NCBI GenBank assembly: GCA_964462525.1
Contig: CAYWWY010000005.1
Location: 1-64,000, forward strand
DNA from: CAYWWY01 sp964462525
Lineage (GTDB): Bacteria; Thermotogota; Thermotogae; MWEM01
Length of the DNA stretch: 64,000 nt
Direction of reading: 5' to 3'
Made by a program: the position numbers and the translations under genes. The notes beneath the pieces are model-generated. The model saw only the letters and a program-made list of their open reading frames with translations, had not been told where the DNA came from and did no database searches. Within the stretch, counting starts at the first letter, position 1; each line of letters opens with the position of its first letter. Positions 1-7,743 of this stretch are shown here, one piece after another.

Positions 1-54
1 GGCCAATGGTAGTATGGGGGTGACTCCATGCGAGAGTAGGTATCGCCCGGGGGC
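1..54 (+). rRNA. rrf: 5S ribosomal RNA, 3' end (partial)
   Basis: The first bases match the 3' third of bacterial 5S rRNA: the helix IV/V region with GATGGTA-like and TGCGAGAGTAGG-like segments, then a pairing C/G-rich 3' tail. The 5' two thirds lie outside the window. It is followed within 10 bases by tRNA-Glu, so this is the end of an rRNA operon. The exact 3' end (about 50-55) cannot be fixed without the 5' strand of the closing helix. Confidence 0.85.
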
Positions 55-60
55 TTTTAT

Positions 61-132
61 GGCCCCATAGGATAACGGCTAGTCCATCGGATTCTCAGTC
101 CGAAGGTCGGGGTTCGATTCCCCGTGGGGCTA
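61..132 (+). tRNA. tRNA-Glu (anticodon CTC)
   Basis: A complete cloverleaf folds by hand. The acceptor is GGCCCCA (61-67) with TGGGGCT (125-131), including a G-U pair at the end. The anticodon stem TCGGA/TCCGA encloses the loop TTCTCAG, and the T arm is CGGGG-TTCGATT-CCCCG. The loop gives anticodon CTC, reading GAG. The discriminator is A132 and CCA is not encoded. It lies directly behind 5S rRNA and is probably co-transcribed with the rRNA operon. Confidence 0.93.
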
Positions 133-150
133 CCCAAACGGTCTTTGATC

Positions 151-176
151 AAGGCAGGAGTTTCCTGCCTTTTTTT
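151..176 (+). terminator. Intrinsic terminator of the rRNA-tRNA operon
   Basis: AAGGCAGGA (151-159) pairs with TCCTGCCTT (163-171) over a 3-base loop, followed by a run of T to 176. It is a classical Rho-independent terminator, 19 bases behind tRNA-Glu. Confidence 0.9.
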
Positions 177-230
177 GATTGACTTTTTGATGAAACTGAT
201 TGCCCAAAAACGGATAGAAGAGGTGTTTCC

Positions 231-860
231 ATATTCTTAGAGATTGAGCGTAAGTATCGGGTTCTATCTTCTTTCCATGTGGATCGATTGGCGCTGAGCG
301 CATTGGAGCGAATCGGGATTGTGCAATGGTATTTGTCTCCAATCGAGCCGAATGCGTCCTTTCGAGTTCGGTTGGAGATTCGGCAAACACCCAAAGGGTG
401 GGTATTTCGGTGGGTGCAGAATCATAAGAAAGCGCTAGGCGAGGATTTGGAAGTTCGTATGGAAGACGAGGCGATCATTGACCCAAAAAGACTTGCGCAG
501 ACCATTCCCCGGTTATTGGCCCCTCGGGACGGGTGTTCTGAGTGGCCATTTGTGTTTAAAATCCGACATCAAATTATCTCAGGGGAGCCCGAAGTGGTTT
601 TGGATCAATTTTTTCCGGGGATGCTTGGGATGGAGTCGTTCGGGCCTTTTATCGAAATTGAGTATCATTCGCTTCGGCAGGAGCCACTCCCCTATGACCG
701 AGTTTTGGCGGACATCGGAGTTCGCCATTCGGTCATCGATGTTACAAACCAATCGAACTGCACCAATCAGATGATTGCGAAGCGGAGTTACGTGAAACTC
801 TTCCAAATCCCATTTTCTGAGGTCTTTCGGAAAATACGAGACGGGCTGAAACCCTTCTGA
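231..860 (+). CDS. CYTH-domain protein (triphosphate tunnel metalloenzyme family)
   Basis: The family hydrolyses or cyclises triphosphates (thiamine triphosphate, inorganic triphosphate, ATP to cAMP) in an eight-stranded tunnel; the substrate here is unknown. The N-terminal signature EIERKYRV sits at residues 5-12 if translation starts at 231. Later family features are FRVRLEIR, the basic/acidic pairs in FKIRH, EVVLDQFF and FIEIEY. The first ordinary start codon in frame is GTG at 279, but that would cut off EIERK, the metal-binding hallmark. Upstream in frame to the stop at 180-182 there is no ATG, GTG or TTG; ATA at 231 lies 6 bases behind AGAGGTG (218-224), so a rare ATA start or a sequence error is likely. 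About 209 aa; the fold assignment is good, the function open. Confidence 0.72.
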   Translation: MFLEIERKYRVLSSFHVDRLALSALERIGIVQWYLSPIEPNASFRVRLEIRQTPKGWVFRWVQNHKKALGEDLEVRMEDEAIIDPKRLAQTIPRLLAPRDGCSEWPFVFKIRHQIISGEPEVVLDQFFPGMLGMESFGPFIEIEYHSLRQEPLPYDRVLADIGVRHSVIDVTNQSNCTNQMIAKRSYVKLFQIPFSEVFRKIRDGLKPF

Positions 861-878
861 TAAACACCAACCAAAGAG

Positions 879-1388
879 TTACCCTTTTGATCGGTTCCGA
901 AAATCGTTCCGGAAGTAGGTCCACAAAATGAACAAACCAATCCCAATGAGGATCAAAGGAAGGATGATACCGCCTACTCCTTCGGATGCGAAGTTGACAA
1001 GCAAGAATACGGTTGAAATGATGGTCAGAATCGTGATTGGAACCATAAGATTTCGATATTTGCGATCGGTTAGGTAGAGCTGAAAAAGACCGACTGCTGG
1101 TCCCAGAATAAAAACGGGCCATAATAAGCGGATCCACTGGAACTGGGTGAATGCATTAAAGAAAAAGAGAACCGCGTATGTGACCAAGATTCCTCCAGGA
1201 ACAAGAATCCCGGCATGCTTTTTGTCTCTTCGCGTATAGTAGGATAATTCGAAGATCAGTCCGGGAGCCAGTACAAAAATGGGCCACATTTGCCGCCATC
1301 CGACCTGAACCACACCGGTTGCGTTCAACAAGGCAAGGATACCGGCCAAAACTAGGATTAATCCAATAATTAAGCTGAACCCTCTCAT
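879..1388 (-). CDS. Six-TM membrane protein, LiaF/DUF5668-like N-terminal type
   Basis: A 169-aa, almost entirely hydrophobic protein with six predicted membrane segments (about residues 5-22, 31-50, 58-80, 83-105, 111-133 and 138-158) in repeated W-P-x-x-x-L-x-P-G patterns, ending in a short basic tail. The repeated WP-(I/V)-F-(V/I)-L units resemble the membrane domain of LiaI/LiaF-type cell-envelope stress proteins; the C-terminal LiaF domain is absent. The start ATG has the ribosome site AAGGGGGAAG just upstream. It stands alone on the minus strand, convergent with the CYTH gene and divergent from the prenyltransferase gene. Its function is not known; a stress-response link is only by resemblance. 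Confidence 0.6.
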   Translation of the reverse strand: MRGFSLIIGLILVLAGILALLNATGVVQVGWRQMWPIFVLAPGLIFELSYYTRRDKKHAGILVPGGILVTYAVLFFFNAFTQFQWIRLLWPVFILGPAVGLFQLYLTDRKYRNLMVPITILTIISTVFLLVNFASEGVGGIILPLILIGIGLFILWTYFRNDFRNRSKG

Positions 1389-1427
1389 CTTCTTCCCCCT
1401 TATCCGTAGTTTTCCCTTTCGCCGTGT

Positions 1428-1436
1428 ATTGTATCA
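1428..1436 (-). promoter_or_regulatory. Possible extended -10 promoter for the membrane-protein gene
   Basis: On the minus strand this reads TGATACAAT, an extended -10 (TG-n-TACAAT), 40 bases upstream of the start codon at 1388. No convincing -35 hexamer is visible. Confidence 0.4.
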
Positions 1437-1499
1437 CAATTTACCCAGGAACGAACACCAGATCTTGGCTCATTCATTGGCCGAGTGTCCGGTCCTATA

Positions 1500-1508
1500 T
1501 GATATAAT
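1500..1508 (+). promoter_or_regulatory. Extended -10 promoter upstream of the prenyl synthase operon
   Basis: TGATATAAT gives an extended -10 with a perfect TATAAT (1503-1508). The -35 region is poor. The same nine bases recur on the minus strand at 49,268 and 60,977. The transcript would have a leader of about 160 bases before the start at 1676. Confidence 0.55.
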
Positions 1509-1531
1509 GGAGAAGGAAGAAGAATAGGAAA

Positions 1532-1642
1532 ATGATAAGGAAGCAACCACAGAAAGTGTTTTCAAGAATCATGGGGTTTGGCCGATATGATCATCGAAGG
1601 AAGGGTTTGATTGCGAAGGAGATCTCGAATCCTTCGGAATGA
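1532..1642 (+). CDS. Possible 36-aa leader peptide
   Basis: An ATG 24 bases behind the -10 box opens a 36-codon basic reading frame (starts MIRKQPQ), with AGGAA just upstream. It ends with TGA at 1640-1642, immediately followed by another ATG in the frame of the prenyl synthase. It does not resemble XseB, which often precedes this synthase. It could be a translated leader, or chance. Confidence 0.25.
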   Translation: MIRKQPQKVFSRIMGFGRYDHRRKGLIAKEISNPSE

Positions 1643-1675
1643 ATGGTTTCGCATAAAGAGGATGGGGGATCGATC

Positions 1676-2542
1676 ATGGAACACATGTGGCAACTCGAGG
1701 ATTTTGAGCGGGATATGGTTGCGCTGATCAAGAAGAAACAGCGCTATGAGGATCATAAATGGGAAGCCGCATTCCTATACACACTGAAAAATGGGGGAAA
1801 GCGGTTTCGACCTCAGCTGGTCTCTGCCTGCTGCGCGGATCTTGGATTGGACAAAAGGATTGCAACTGTGATTGGTACAGCTGTCGAGATTATCCATACC
1901 GCTTCGTTGATTCATGATGATTTACCTTCGATCGACAACGATACCATGCGGAGAGGAAAACCTACATCGCACGTTGTGTACGGAGAGGCGATTGCAACCA
2001 TATCAGCGGATTATCTTTTTTTTCTGGGTATGGAAATTATCCTGGATACTCTTCAACCCGAGATCGGGACTCTTTATGCCCAATGTGCGATGGACACTTG
2101 TTATGGCGAAGCTTTGGATATTCGGATTTCCTTGGGGAAAGAGAATCATACGATCGAAGACCTTTTGCGCATGTATGAAATGAAAACCGGCCGTTTGATC
2201 CAATTATCGCTTCTGGCTCCGTTTTTCATGTCAGGTGTCTATTCGTCTTTTCGCTCAGACATTTGGGAAGCGGGGCGAAGGATTGGATTGGCATTTCAGA
2301 TTCTAGATGATCTCAAAGACATATACGGAAGTTTCTCAGAATTAGGGAAAACACCCGGAAAAGACCTCTTACAGAACAAACCCACGATTGTGGCCTTTGA
2401 AGGGCCTGAAAAGGCTTTGGAGCGAGCGTATCTCAACTGGGATTTGGCCAAAAGCATCTTGGAAAACGGGATTCATGGGCAAGGATTTCCCCGTTTGGTT
2501 GAAACAATCGCCCAATCTTGGGAGATCCTGCAGAAACGATAG
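1676..2542 (+). CDS. ispA: Polyprenyl (farnesyl/geranylgeranyl) diphosphate synthase
   Basis: Condenses isopentenyl diphosphate with allylic diphosphates to make C15-C20 precursors of quinones, undecaprenyl phosphate and lipids; cytosolic. The 288-aa length is typical of IspA. The first aspartate-rich motif is in HDDLPSIDND (about residues 81-90), the GKRFRP substrate motif lies upstream at about 41, and the second aspartate motif DDLKD is at about 208. The start at 1676 was chosen because GGGGGA lies 6 bases upstream; an in-frame ATG at 1643 would add 11 poor residues. It heads an apparent plus-strand operon; the next start is 9 bases behind its stop. Chain length cannot be told from sequence alone, so the symbol is by family. 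Confidence 0.88.
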   Translation: MEHMWQLEDFERDMVALIKKKQRYEDHKWEAAFLYTLKNGGKRFRPQLVSACCADLGLDKRIATVIGTAVEIIHTASLIHDDLPSIDNDTMRRGKPTSHVVYGEAIATISADYLFFLGMEIILDTLQPEIGTLYAQCAMDTCYGEALDIRISLGKENHTIEDLLRMYEMKTGRLIQLSLLAPFFMSGVYSSFRSDIWEAGRRIGLAFQILDDLKDIYGSFSELGKTPGKDLLQNKPTIVAFEGPEKALERAYLNWDLAKSILENGIHGQGFPRLVETIAQSWEILQKR

Positions 2543-2550
2543 GAGAGATG

Positions 2551-5301
2551 ATGGCAGAAGAAAAAAACCCAAAGGAACAGGCGCAAAAAAGCGCCCTTTT
2601 CGGATTGAAAAAGGCGTTCAGCAAACCCATCCAGTTTGTGAGAACCCATCGATTGCTTTCAATTTTGGTGGGTAGCGGTTTGTTGGTTGCCATTGTTTTT
2701 TTGATCCTCTTTTCTGGTGGGTTTTTTGCAGGGATTTTTGAAATCGGAACTCATCAGGACGCCGAGCAACAAAAAAAGGATCTCGAAGGGTTGTCGGTGA
2801 TCATTCCACCCAATGCCTTTCCTCACGCCAAGTCATTCACGATACAGACCATCCCTCAGAGTTCTCCAAAATTGCAAAGCCTTAAGTTGATCGCGGGGTA
2901 TACGGGTACCGTATATGAAGTCAAACCCACCGACGGACGAAAGGATCTGGCGATGGTACCGCTCACCTTCCGATACACCCTTCCAGCAGAGTATTATTTT
3001 GGACCCGAGTATAACAATTTTGAAATGGTATATGTGGAGGACCTTGATGTTCCCGTGGCTCGGACATACTATGGTTCAGTGATGCGTGATATTGGCGGGA
3101 ACGTCGTGCTGGAAGCGAGCGTTTTTGATCCCGGGGCTGTGATGGGGATTCGGGTGAATGTTCCCGAACGCAAAGAATTTGCCATGCGCAAGTCCATTGA
3201 AAAGCCCGATTCGCTGAAACCAGATATTTTGGTAATCCCAGGAACCGATTCGAATTTTTTGGGTGTCCTTCCCAATACAATTACCAATACCAATCCACAA
3301 GGAAACAATATCTGGGAGATTACCTTTCCAGATCGTTCGATCTGGGTATTTGACTACCCTCTGTTGGAAACTCAGACAATGCAGCATGCGCAAGAATCGG
3401 ACGCCTTTTTCCAAACCGCTCCCTTTCGGAGTTACGCGCTTTATGAAGCCCATCGGCTTGCTTCATACCTCAACCAAACCTCCCGAAGTTTTGATATCGT
3501 TGCGCACGGGTTGGGCGGGATAATTGCTCGTTTGGCGGTTGAATACTATAATGCGCAGAATGTACGGAAACTGGTTTTGATTTCCACGCCCAATGCGGGT
3601 ACAAATATCGTGAATCCTCTTTTGATGAACCAAATTCATGGAAAGGATCCCAGAGCGCTGAGTGGGATTTTCGGAGTCAGTGAGGCAGCCATTCGGTTTC
3701 TTCAACGGAATAACCTTGGTTATATGGAAAAAGTGAATCGCTTTTATCTGGATCTTTTGCCTGACAGCCGAATCGTCGAAATTTTGGAAGGATCTTTGCG
3801 CAATGATTTGGAATACCTCTTCGTGGCAGGCGATGATCCTGGGTTTGCAATGGATTTGGGGCAATCTCAGCTGAGCCGATTCTTTCCGGAAAATACCCCT
3901 TCCAAGGGAGACGGGATCATTTCCGTTTACAGCGCAATCTATCCGCACCTGAATCTGAATCAAGCCGACGAAACCCATCGTGTTTACTCTCATGTCTTTC
4001 CCCATTCTTTTTCTGATCTGTACATCCAAAATGACACGCTTTCTTTGGTTCAGCGATTTTTAGAAGAAGGAATCGAAGTGGTTGAGATTCCAACCTATTT
4101 TGATGATTCTTTTCGTGAGTGGGCATTCGATATCACAGGATGGGAAACGTTCGGATCCACTCCAACGGGGGTTGAGGATCTGTCGTGGATTTCATTGCCG
4201 ACAACCCCTACTGCAGATCATGTCGCCACCGTTAGTCCCACAAGAGTCGAAGATCCTGCTTCATCTCCACTTGATGACTGGAAAACGGAGCACGAAACTA
4301 TAGCCACGCAAACGGCTATTTCAGATCCAAAACCGGAAAACGATTATGCCCCGGATGATCCATCGCCCGGCCCGGAATCTGACCCAGCAGATCGGGTCCC
4401 TTCGAGGCAAGTGGATCTGCAGCGATTTGTTCCGACCACTCCGCTTTGGAGGGGGATTGTTTTGCCGGAGGCCTTTTTTCAAACCGGAACGCTCATTCGG
4501 TATAGCCACGCGCAGGTACAAGTTCCCGATGGCATCCGTCCATTTGGATTGATCACACACCAAAGCCGGATCTACCTATTGACTCTATCGGGCACAATGG
4601 TTTGGGAGCGGGGGAATTGGCGATCTTTTTCTCCGACCATTCCACAAGCCCATTTTCGCAACCATCCGACCCTTACCCTCGTGATGGATGATGTCATCCT
4701 TTCGATCCGGGAAGAGACAGTCCGTGAAAGCCTTGGTGTACCCGGATCCATCCAATCGGTCGCTGTTAATGATTCCATTCGGTATTTTTTGGTCCAATCC
4801 AATGGGTTGATCTTGGAAACCCCTTTTTCTTCGTTCTCGGTTCCGGGAACTCGTGGAAAGCTCATTTTGCACGGGATGTATCCGTTCGTGGTTACCGATG
4901 TGGGTATCTATCTCTTTGATGGGAAAGAGCTACGCGCGATTATCCAGTCCGGCCCGGATTACCGGATTCTGGATGCGGTTCTTGCTGATACCTCGCTGTT
5001 CTTCATAACCAATCATTTCACCCTCCACCGTGTTTCTTTGGATGGCGCTTTGCAAGAGTCGACATCGATTTCCAATGTTGGGGGTTTTAAACTGTTGGCG
5101 ATGCAGGATTATGTGCTTGTGATCGGTCGGTCGCGAATCAATGTGATCGATCTGGCCCCGAAGCCCCCCGTGGGATCGTATTTTTCTGTGGAACCGGGAA
5201 CTACCATTGTAGATGCAGATCTATGGGAAGGAGGATTACTCCTTTTGATCCGAAATGATGATGGGTTCTATCTGGAAAAGGTAGGTGTCGTAAAGCAATG
5301 A
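2551..5301 (+). CDS. Membrane-anchored lipase-fold pseudo-hydrolase with C-terminal propeller-like domain
   Basis: A 916-aa protein with four parts. Residues 1-34 are a basic cytoplasmic stretch and 35-61 one membrane anchor. About 65-240 is a beta-rich extracytoplasmic domain. About 240-530 is an alpha/beta-hydrolase domain of the lipase/PGAP1 kind, with DIVAHGLGG at about 316, followed by LVLISTPNAGT. An acidic Thr/Pro-rich linker (about 530-620) and a repetitive beta region ending in VDADLWEGGLLLL, resembling a propeller, complete it. The nucleophile elbow should read G-H-S-x-G-G but has A-H-G-L-G-G, so the catalytic Ser is Gly320. The later acid (GDGIISVYSA) and His (THRVYSHVF) look kept. 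It probably binds rather than cleaves. AGGAGAG precedes ATG-ATG (2548/2551). The next gene overlaps by ATGA. The overall function is unknown. Confidence 0.72.
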   Translation: MAEEKNPKEQAQKSALFGLKKAFSKPIQFVRTHRLLSILVGSGLLVAIVFLILFSGGFFAGIFEIGTHQDAEQQKKDLEGLSVIIPPNAFPHAKSFTIQTIPQSSPKLQSLKLIAGYTGTVYEVKPTDGRKDLAMVPLTFRYTLPAEYYFGPEYNNFEMVYVEDLDVPVARTYYGSVMRDIGGNVVLEASVFDPGAVMGIRVNVPERKEFAMRKSIEKPDSLKPDILVIPGTDSNFLGVLPNTITNTNPQGNNIWEITFPDRSIWVFDYPLLETQTMQHAQESDAFFQTAPFRSYALYEAHRLASYLNQTSRSFDIVAHGLGGIIARLAVEYYNAQNVRKLVLISTPNAGTNIVNPLLMNQIHGKDPRALSGIFGVSEAAIRFLQRNNLGYMEKVNRFYLDLLPDSRIVEILEGSLRNDLEYLFVAGDDPGFAMDLGQSQLSRFFPENTPSKGDGIISVYSAIYPHLNLNQADETHRVYSHVFPHSFSDLYIQNDTLSLVQRFLEEGIEVVEIPTYFDDSFREWAFDITGWETFGSTPTGVEDLSWISLPTTPTADHVATVSPTRVEDPASSPLDDWKTEHETIATQTAISDPKPENDYAPDDPSPGPESDPADRVPSRQVDLQRFVPTTPLWRGIVLPEAFFQTGTLIRYSHAQVQVPDGIRPFGLITHQSRIYLLTLSGTMVWERGNWRSFSPTIPQAHFRNHPTLTLVMDDVILSIREETVRESLGVPGSIQSVAVNDSIRYFLVQSNGLILETPFSSFSVPGTRGKLILHGMYPFVVTDVGIYLFDGKELRAIIQSGPDYRILDAVLADTSLFFITNHFTLHRVSLDGALQESTSISNVGGFKLLAMQDYVLVIGRSRINVIDLAPKPPVGSYFSVEPGTTIVDADLWEGGLLLLIRNDDGFYLEKVGVVKQ

Positions 5302-6521
5302 GCCGAAAGATGAGATTCTTTTTCCTCTGCGCGTTTATCGGAATCTTTCTCGTCTCGATTTCATGGGCGATCAGTCCGCAGGATCAAGCCATACGGTTTT
5401 ATATGTCGGGAATGAGCGAATATCAATCCAAAAACTATGAGCTAGCGGCTCAGCTCCTTCAAAGGGCGCTGGAACTGGATTCTACCATAGAAGCCCAAGC
5501 CAGGAATATCAAGCTGATCTTAGGGATTTCTGCGTTTCATGCCGGAAATGATATCCTTGCTTTGAACATGCTTCAGTTGTTTCCGGACAATCCGCTTGCA
5601 GTGGATTTTATGGGCCGAATTGCGCAAAGAAAGGCAATCCTAGAACCGGGAGATTCGGGATTTCAGCGAACATATCTGATGGAGCCACAATCAACAAAGC
5701 CTGCAGCTGCGACTCCTCCGACGGCCCCTACTTCAAATGAGTTTCCGACCCGTGAGATGCCCATCTTCATCTTTGTCCTGATTTTCTTTGTACTCACAAC
5801 GATTCTTTTCATTCTGGAGATCAAATGGCACACCTTTTCGCGATTTGCATTCAAAATACTAGGAGCTAACGTTAATATTTCCATTCCTATTTATGCGTCT
5901 GTTAGCAAAGGTGGGGCAACGAAACGATCGGATCAAATTTCCAAAAAAACCGATTCGCATCAACAGGTTGCGCCAGAAGAGTTTATGGATACGCCCACCA
6001 TGCAAGAGGTCGATATTGCGGAATTGGCCTCCCGGACAATCGATGATGTCGAACGGTTTTTTGAGGAAGAGGATTCCGAAGGCCAGGGAGAGAATGACAA
6101 ACAGCAGATCGCTCAGAATGAGGAAACGGACCCGATTCCTCATGAAGCGGATCAAGATGCCAAAAGCGCAATACTGGGAACCCGCGAGATTTTCGGGGAA
6201 GGAGAAAGCAAACCGGAATCTGAACCTGTTGAAATCCCCCCATATCAGTTGCAAGAACCGATCCAAGATGGCTTTGATTTTGATCAAGCCCTTTCTCAAT
6301 TGAAACGGATGGTAAAAGAAGAAGAAGAAAAAGCAAAAAAAACTCCACCGGAAGAGAAACCGGTTTTTGTCTCTGTAGAAGAGGTCATGGATGAGCCCGC
6401 CGTTAAAAACATGGAGTATTTTCAGAAGATCGAACAATTGGACGATGAGGAACTGAGGGAATTTTTGGATATGATTTTCGATTCTCAAAACAAGGAGCAT
6501 AGCGTATCCAATAATGGATAG
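5298..6521 (+). CDS. TPR-containing bitopic membrane protein, unknown function
   Basis: A 407-aa protein. Residues 1-25 form a signal peptide (MSRKMRFFFLC..., cleavage near SWA-IS). About 28-110 contain TPR-like helices (YQSKNYELAAQLLQRALELD). A Pro/Thr/Ala-rich spacer leads to a membrane segment at about 154-175, followed by roughly 230 residues of highly charged, Glu-rich cytoplasmic sequence ending in LREFLDMIFDSQ. Topology: TPR outside, acidic tail inside. It overlaps the preceding pseudo-hydrolase by four bases (ATGA), so the two are translationally coupled and may form one envelope complex. No enzymatic motif is visible. Confidence 0.7.
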   Translation: MSRKMRFFFLCAFIGIFLVSISWAISPQDQAIRFYMSGMSEYQSKNYELAAQLLQRALELDSTIEAQARNIKLILGISAFHAGNDILALNMLQLFPDNPLAVDFMGRIAQRKAILEPGDSGFQRTYLMEPQSTKPAAATPPTAPTSNEFPTREMPIFIFVLIFFVLTTILFILEIKWHTFSRFAFKILGANVNISIPIYASVSKGGATKRSDQISKKTDSHQQVAPEEFMDTPTMQEVDIAELASRTIDDVERFFEEEDSEGQGENDKQQIAQNEETDPIPHEADQDAKSAILGTREIFGEGESKPESEPVEIPPYQLQEPIQDGFDFDQALSQLKRMVKEEEEKAKKTPPEEKPVFVSVEEVMDEPAVKNMEYFQKIEQLDDEELREFLDMIFDSQNKEHSVSNNG

Positions 6522-6530
6522 TCCGTTCCG

Positions 6531-7079
6531 ATGATCTTCAGTTGGAAGCATCTGATTCCAATTTTGCGTCGAGTAGAGGATTCGGACCGCCTAGATATCG
6601 ATGCGGCTGTAATGGTAGGGTTTTGGGAAAAAGACGGGCAATCTGCCATATTGTTAACCCGGAGAAGCGCGACCTTGTCCGCCCACCCATCGGAGATCTG
6701 TTTTCCCGGAGGTAAACGCTCCCTAGGGGAGAGTCTTTGTCAAACGGCAATTCGAGAGACCTTTGAAGAGGTTGGATTGCGTACTGTTCATGTTTTGGGC
6801 GCTTTGCCTTTGGAAGAGATCATCATTACCGGCACGCGGATTTTGCCGATCGTGGGGTGTTTAGAGTCGATCACGCCCCGAATCAACGATCGAGAAGTTC
6901 GCGCAATCGTATCGGTCAGCGTGGATGAGCTGTTGGCGCAAAATCCCAGATGGAAAATGGTTCAATCGCATGGGAGATCCTTCCAGACACCGTTATGGGA
7001 TTTTCAAGGAAAGACAGTATGGGGCGCGACAGGGCGAATTCTTTGCTCATTGAAAGAGACGATTCAATTGGTGGTATAA
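6531..7079 (+). CDS. Nudix hydrolase, CoA-diphosphatase (NudL) type
   Basis: Nudix enzymes cleave nucleoside diphosphates linked to another group; the subfamily acting on coenzyme A carries a leading LLTxR...H...(I/V)xFPGG motif. Here LLTRRSATLSAHPSE is followed by ICFPGGKR, and the Nudix box runs from the second Gly of FPGG through GES to RETFEEVGL, with all Glu ligands present. At 182 aa it is close to the usual NudL size (about 190). It begins 9 bases after the TPR gene, with no strong ribosome site. The role is inferred to be turnover of CoA or its oxidised derivatives. Confidence 0.85.
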   Translation: MIFSWKHLIPILRRVEDSDRLDIDAAVMVGFWEKDGQSAILLTRRSATLSAHPSEICFPGGKRSLGESLCQTAIRETFEEVGLRTVHVLGALPLEEIIITGTRILPIVGCLESITPRINDREVRAIVSVSVDELLAQNPRWKMVQSHGRSFQTPLWDFQGKTVWGATGRILCSLKETIQLVV

Positions 7080-7080
7080 T
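7050..7080 (+). promoter_or_regulatory. Probable promoter inside the end of the Nudix gene
   Basis: TTGAAA (7050-7055) and TATAAT (7075-7080) are 19 bases apart, and the -10 is extended (TGGTATAAT from 7072). The box overlaps the Nudix stop codon and would drive the unknown gene at 7117, the amidohydrolase and perhaps the pyrophosphatase. Confidence 0.5.
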
Positions 7081-7116
7081 ACCTTCGTATCCGTAAGGGA
7101 GAGGTAGGGATTGCCC

Positions 7117-7743
7117 ATGAGAATCCTGCACTTTGTCTATATGAATGGAGACCTCCTTCATTTTTTCCAACCGGAAGAGATTGTTTTTGGGTACACCGTT
7201 GGCGCAGGAAGGATGCGGGTTCGTTTTGTGTCGGATTTTTCTTTGGTCGCGAAAGAGAATCAATTGTTCTGTAAGAGTTTTTTTTCGGACCAGATTTGGA
7301 TGCATCGAAAGCTGGAAGTCAATACCGCAGACTTCCGTCATCGATATGTGTTTTTCCAATACCAAGAACCCATCCCGTATGAAGTGGTGAATCTGTACAA
7401 ACACAAGATCATATCGGCATTGATTCAACATATCCCCTTGGATCGGATTATCGACGGATTGAACCATCTTTTGAACGCGGATAAATCCCTGTTCAACGAG
7501 ATGTATTTGGATTGGATCGATCAGATCACGCAGGGCATATGCTTTTCCGAAGACCATCAAGAAGAGGAATCCACTCGGATCCGGAGTTATATCAATCTCT
7601 TTGCCAATCATTATATCACCGAGTTGTTTGGCAGGGTGTACGCCCGAAATCTATCTTTGCTCAAAGACCATCTGCCTTTGCTCTCATACAAAATGTATGA
7701 AATGAAAGATATGCATGACCGCGGAATGGTATCGATTCTATGA
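7117..7743 (+). CDS. Unknown protein, 208 aa
   Basis: I do not recognise a family. The sequence is soluble, with aromatic-rich beta-like N-terminal strands (residues 1-95) and a helical C-terminal half, and has no signal peptide or membrane segment. The start could be TTG at 7111 or ATG at 7117; GGGAGAGGTAGGGA lies just upstream of both, and ATG is preferred. The stop overlaps the next gene's start (ATGA at 7740), so it is translated together with the YtcJ-type amidohydrolase. Confidence 0.6.
   Translation: MRILHFVYMNGDLLHFFQPEEIVFGYTVGAGRMRVRFVSDFSLVAKENQLFCKSFFSDQIWMHRKLEVNTADFRHRYVFFQYQEPIPYEVVNLYKHKIISALIQHIPLDRIIDGLNHLLNADKSLFNEMYLDWIDQITQGICFSEDHQEEESTRIRSYINLFANHYITELFGRVYARNLSLLKDHLPLLSYKMYEMKDMHDRGMVSIL

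Noticed and set aside
1532..1642. 36-codon frame as XseB (exodeoxyribonuclease VII small subunit)
   Set aside because: Length and sequence do not fit XseB; listed only as a possible leader peptide.
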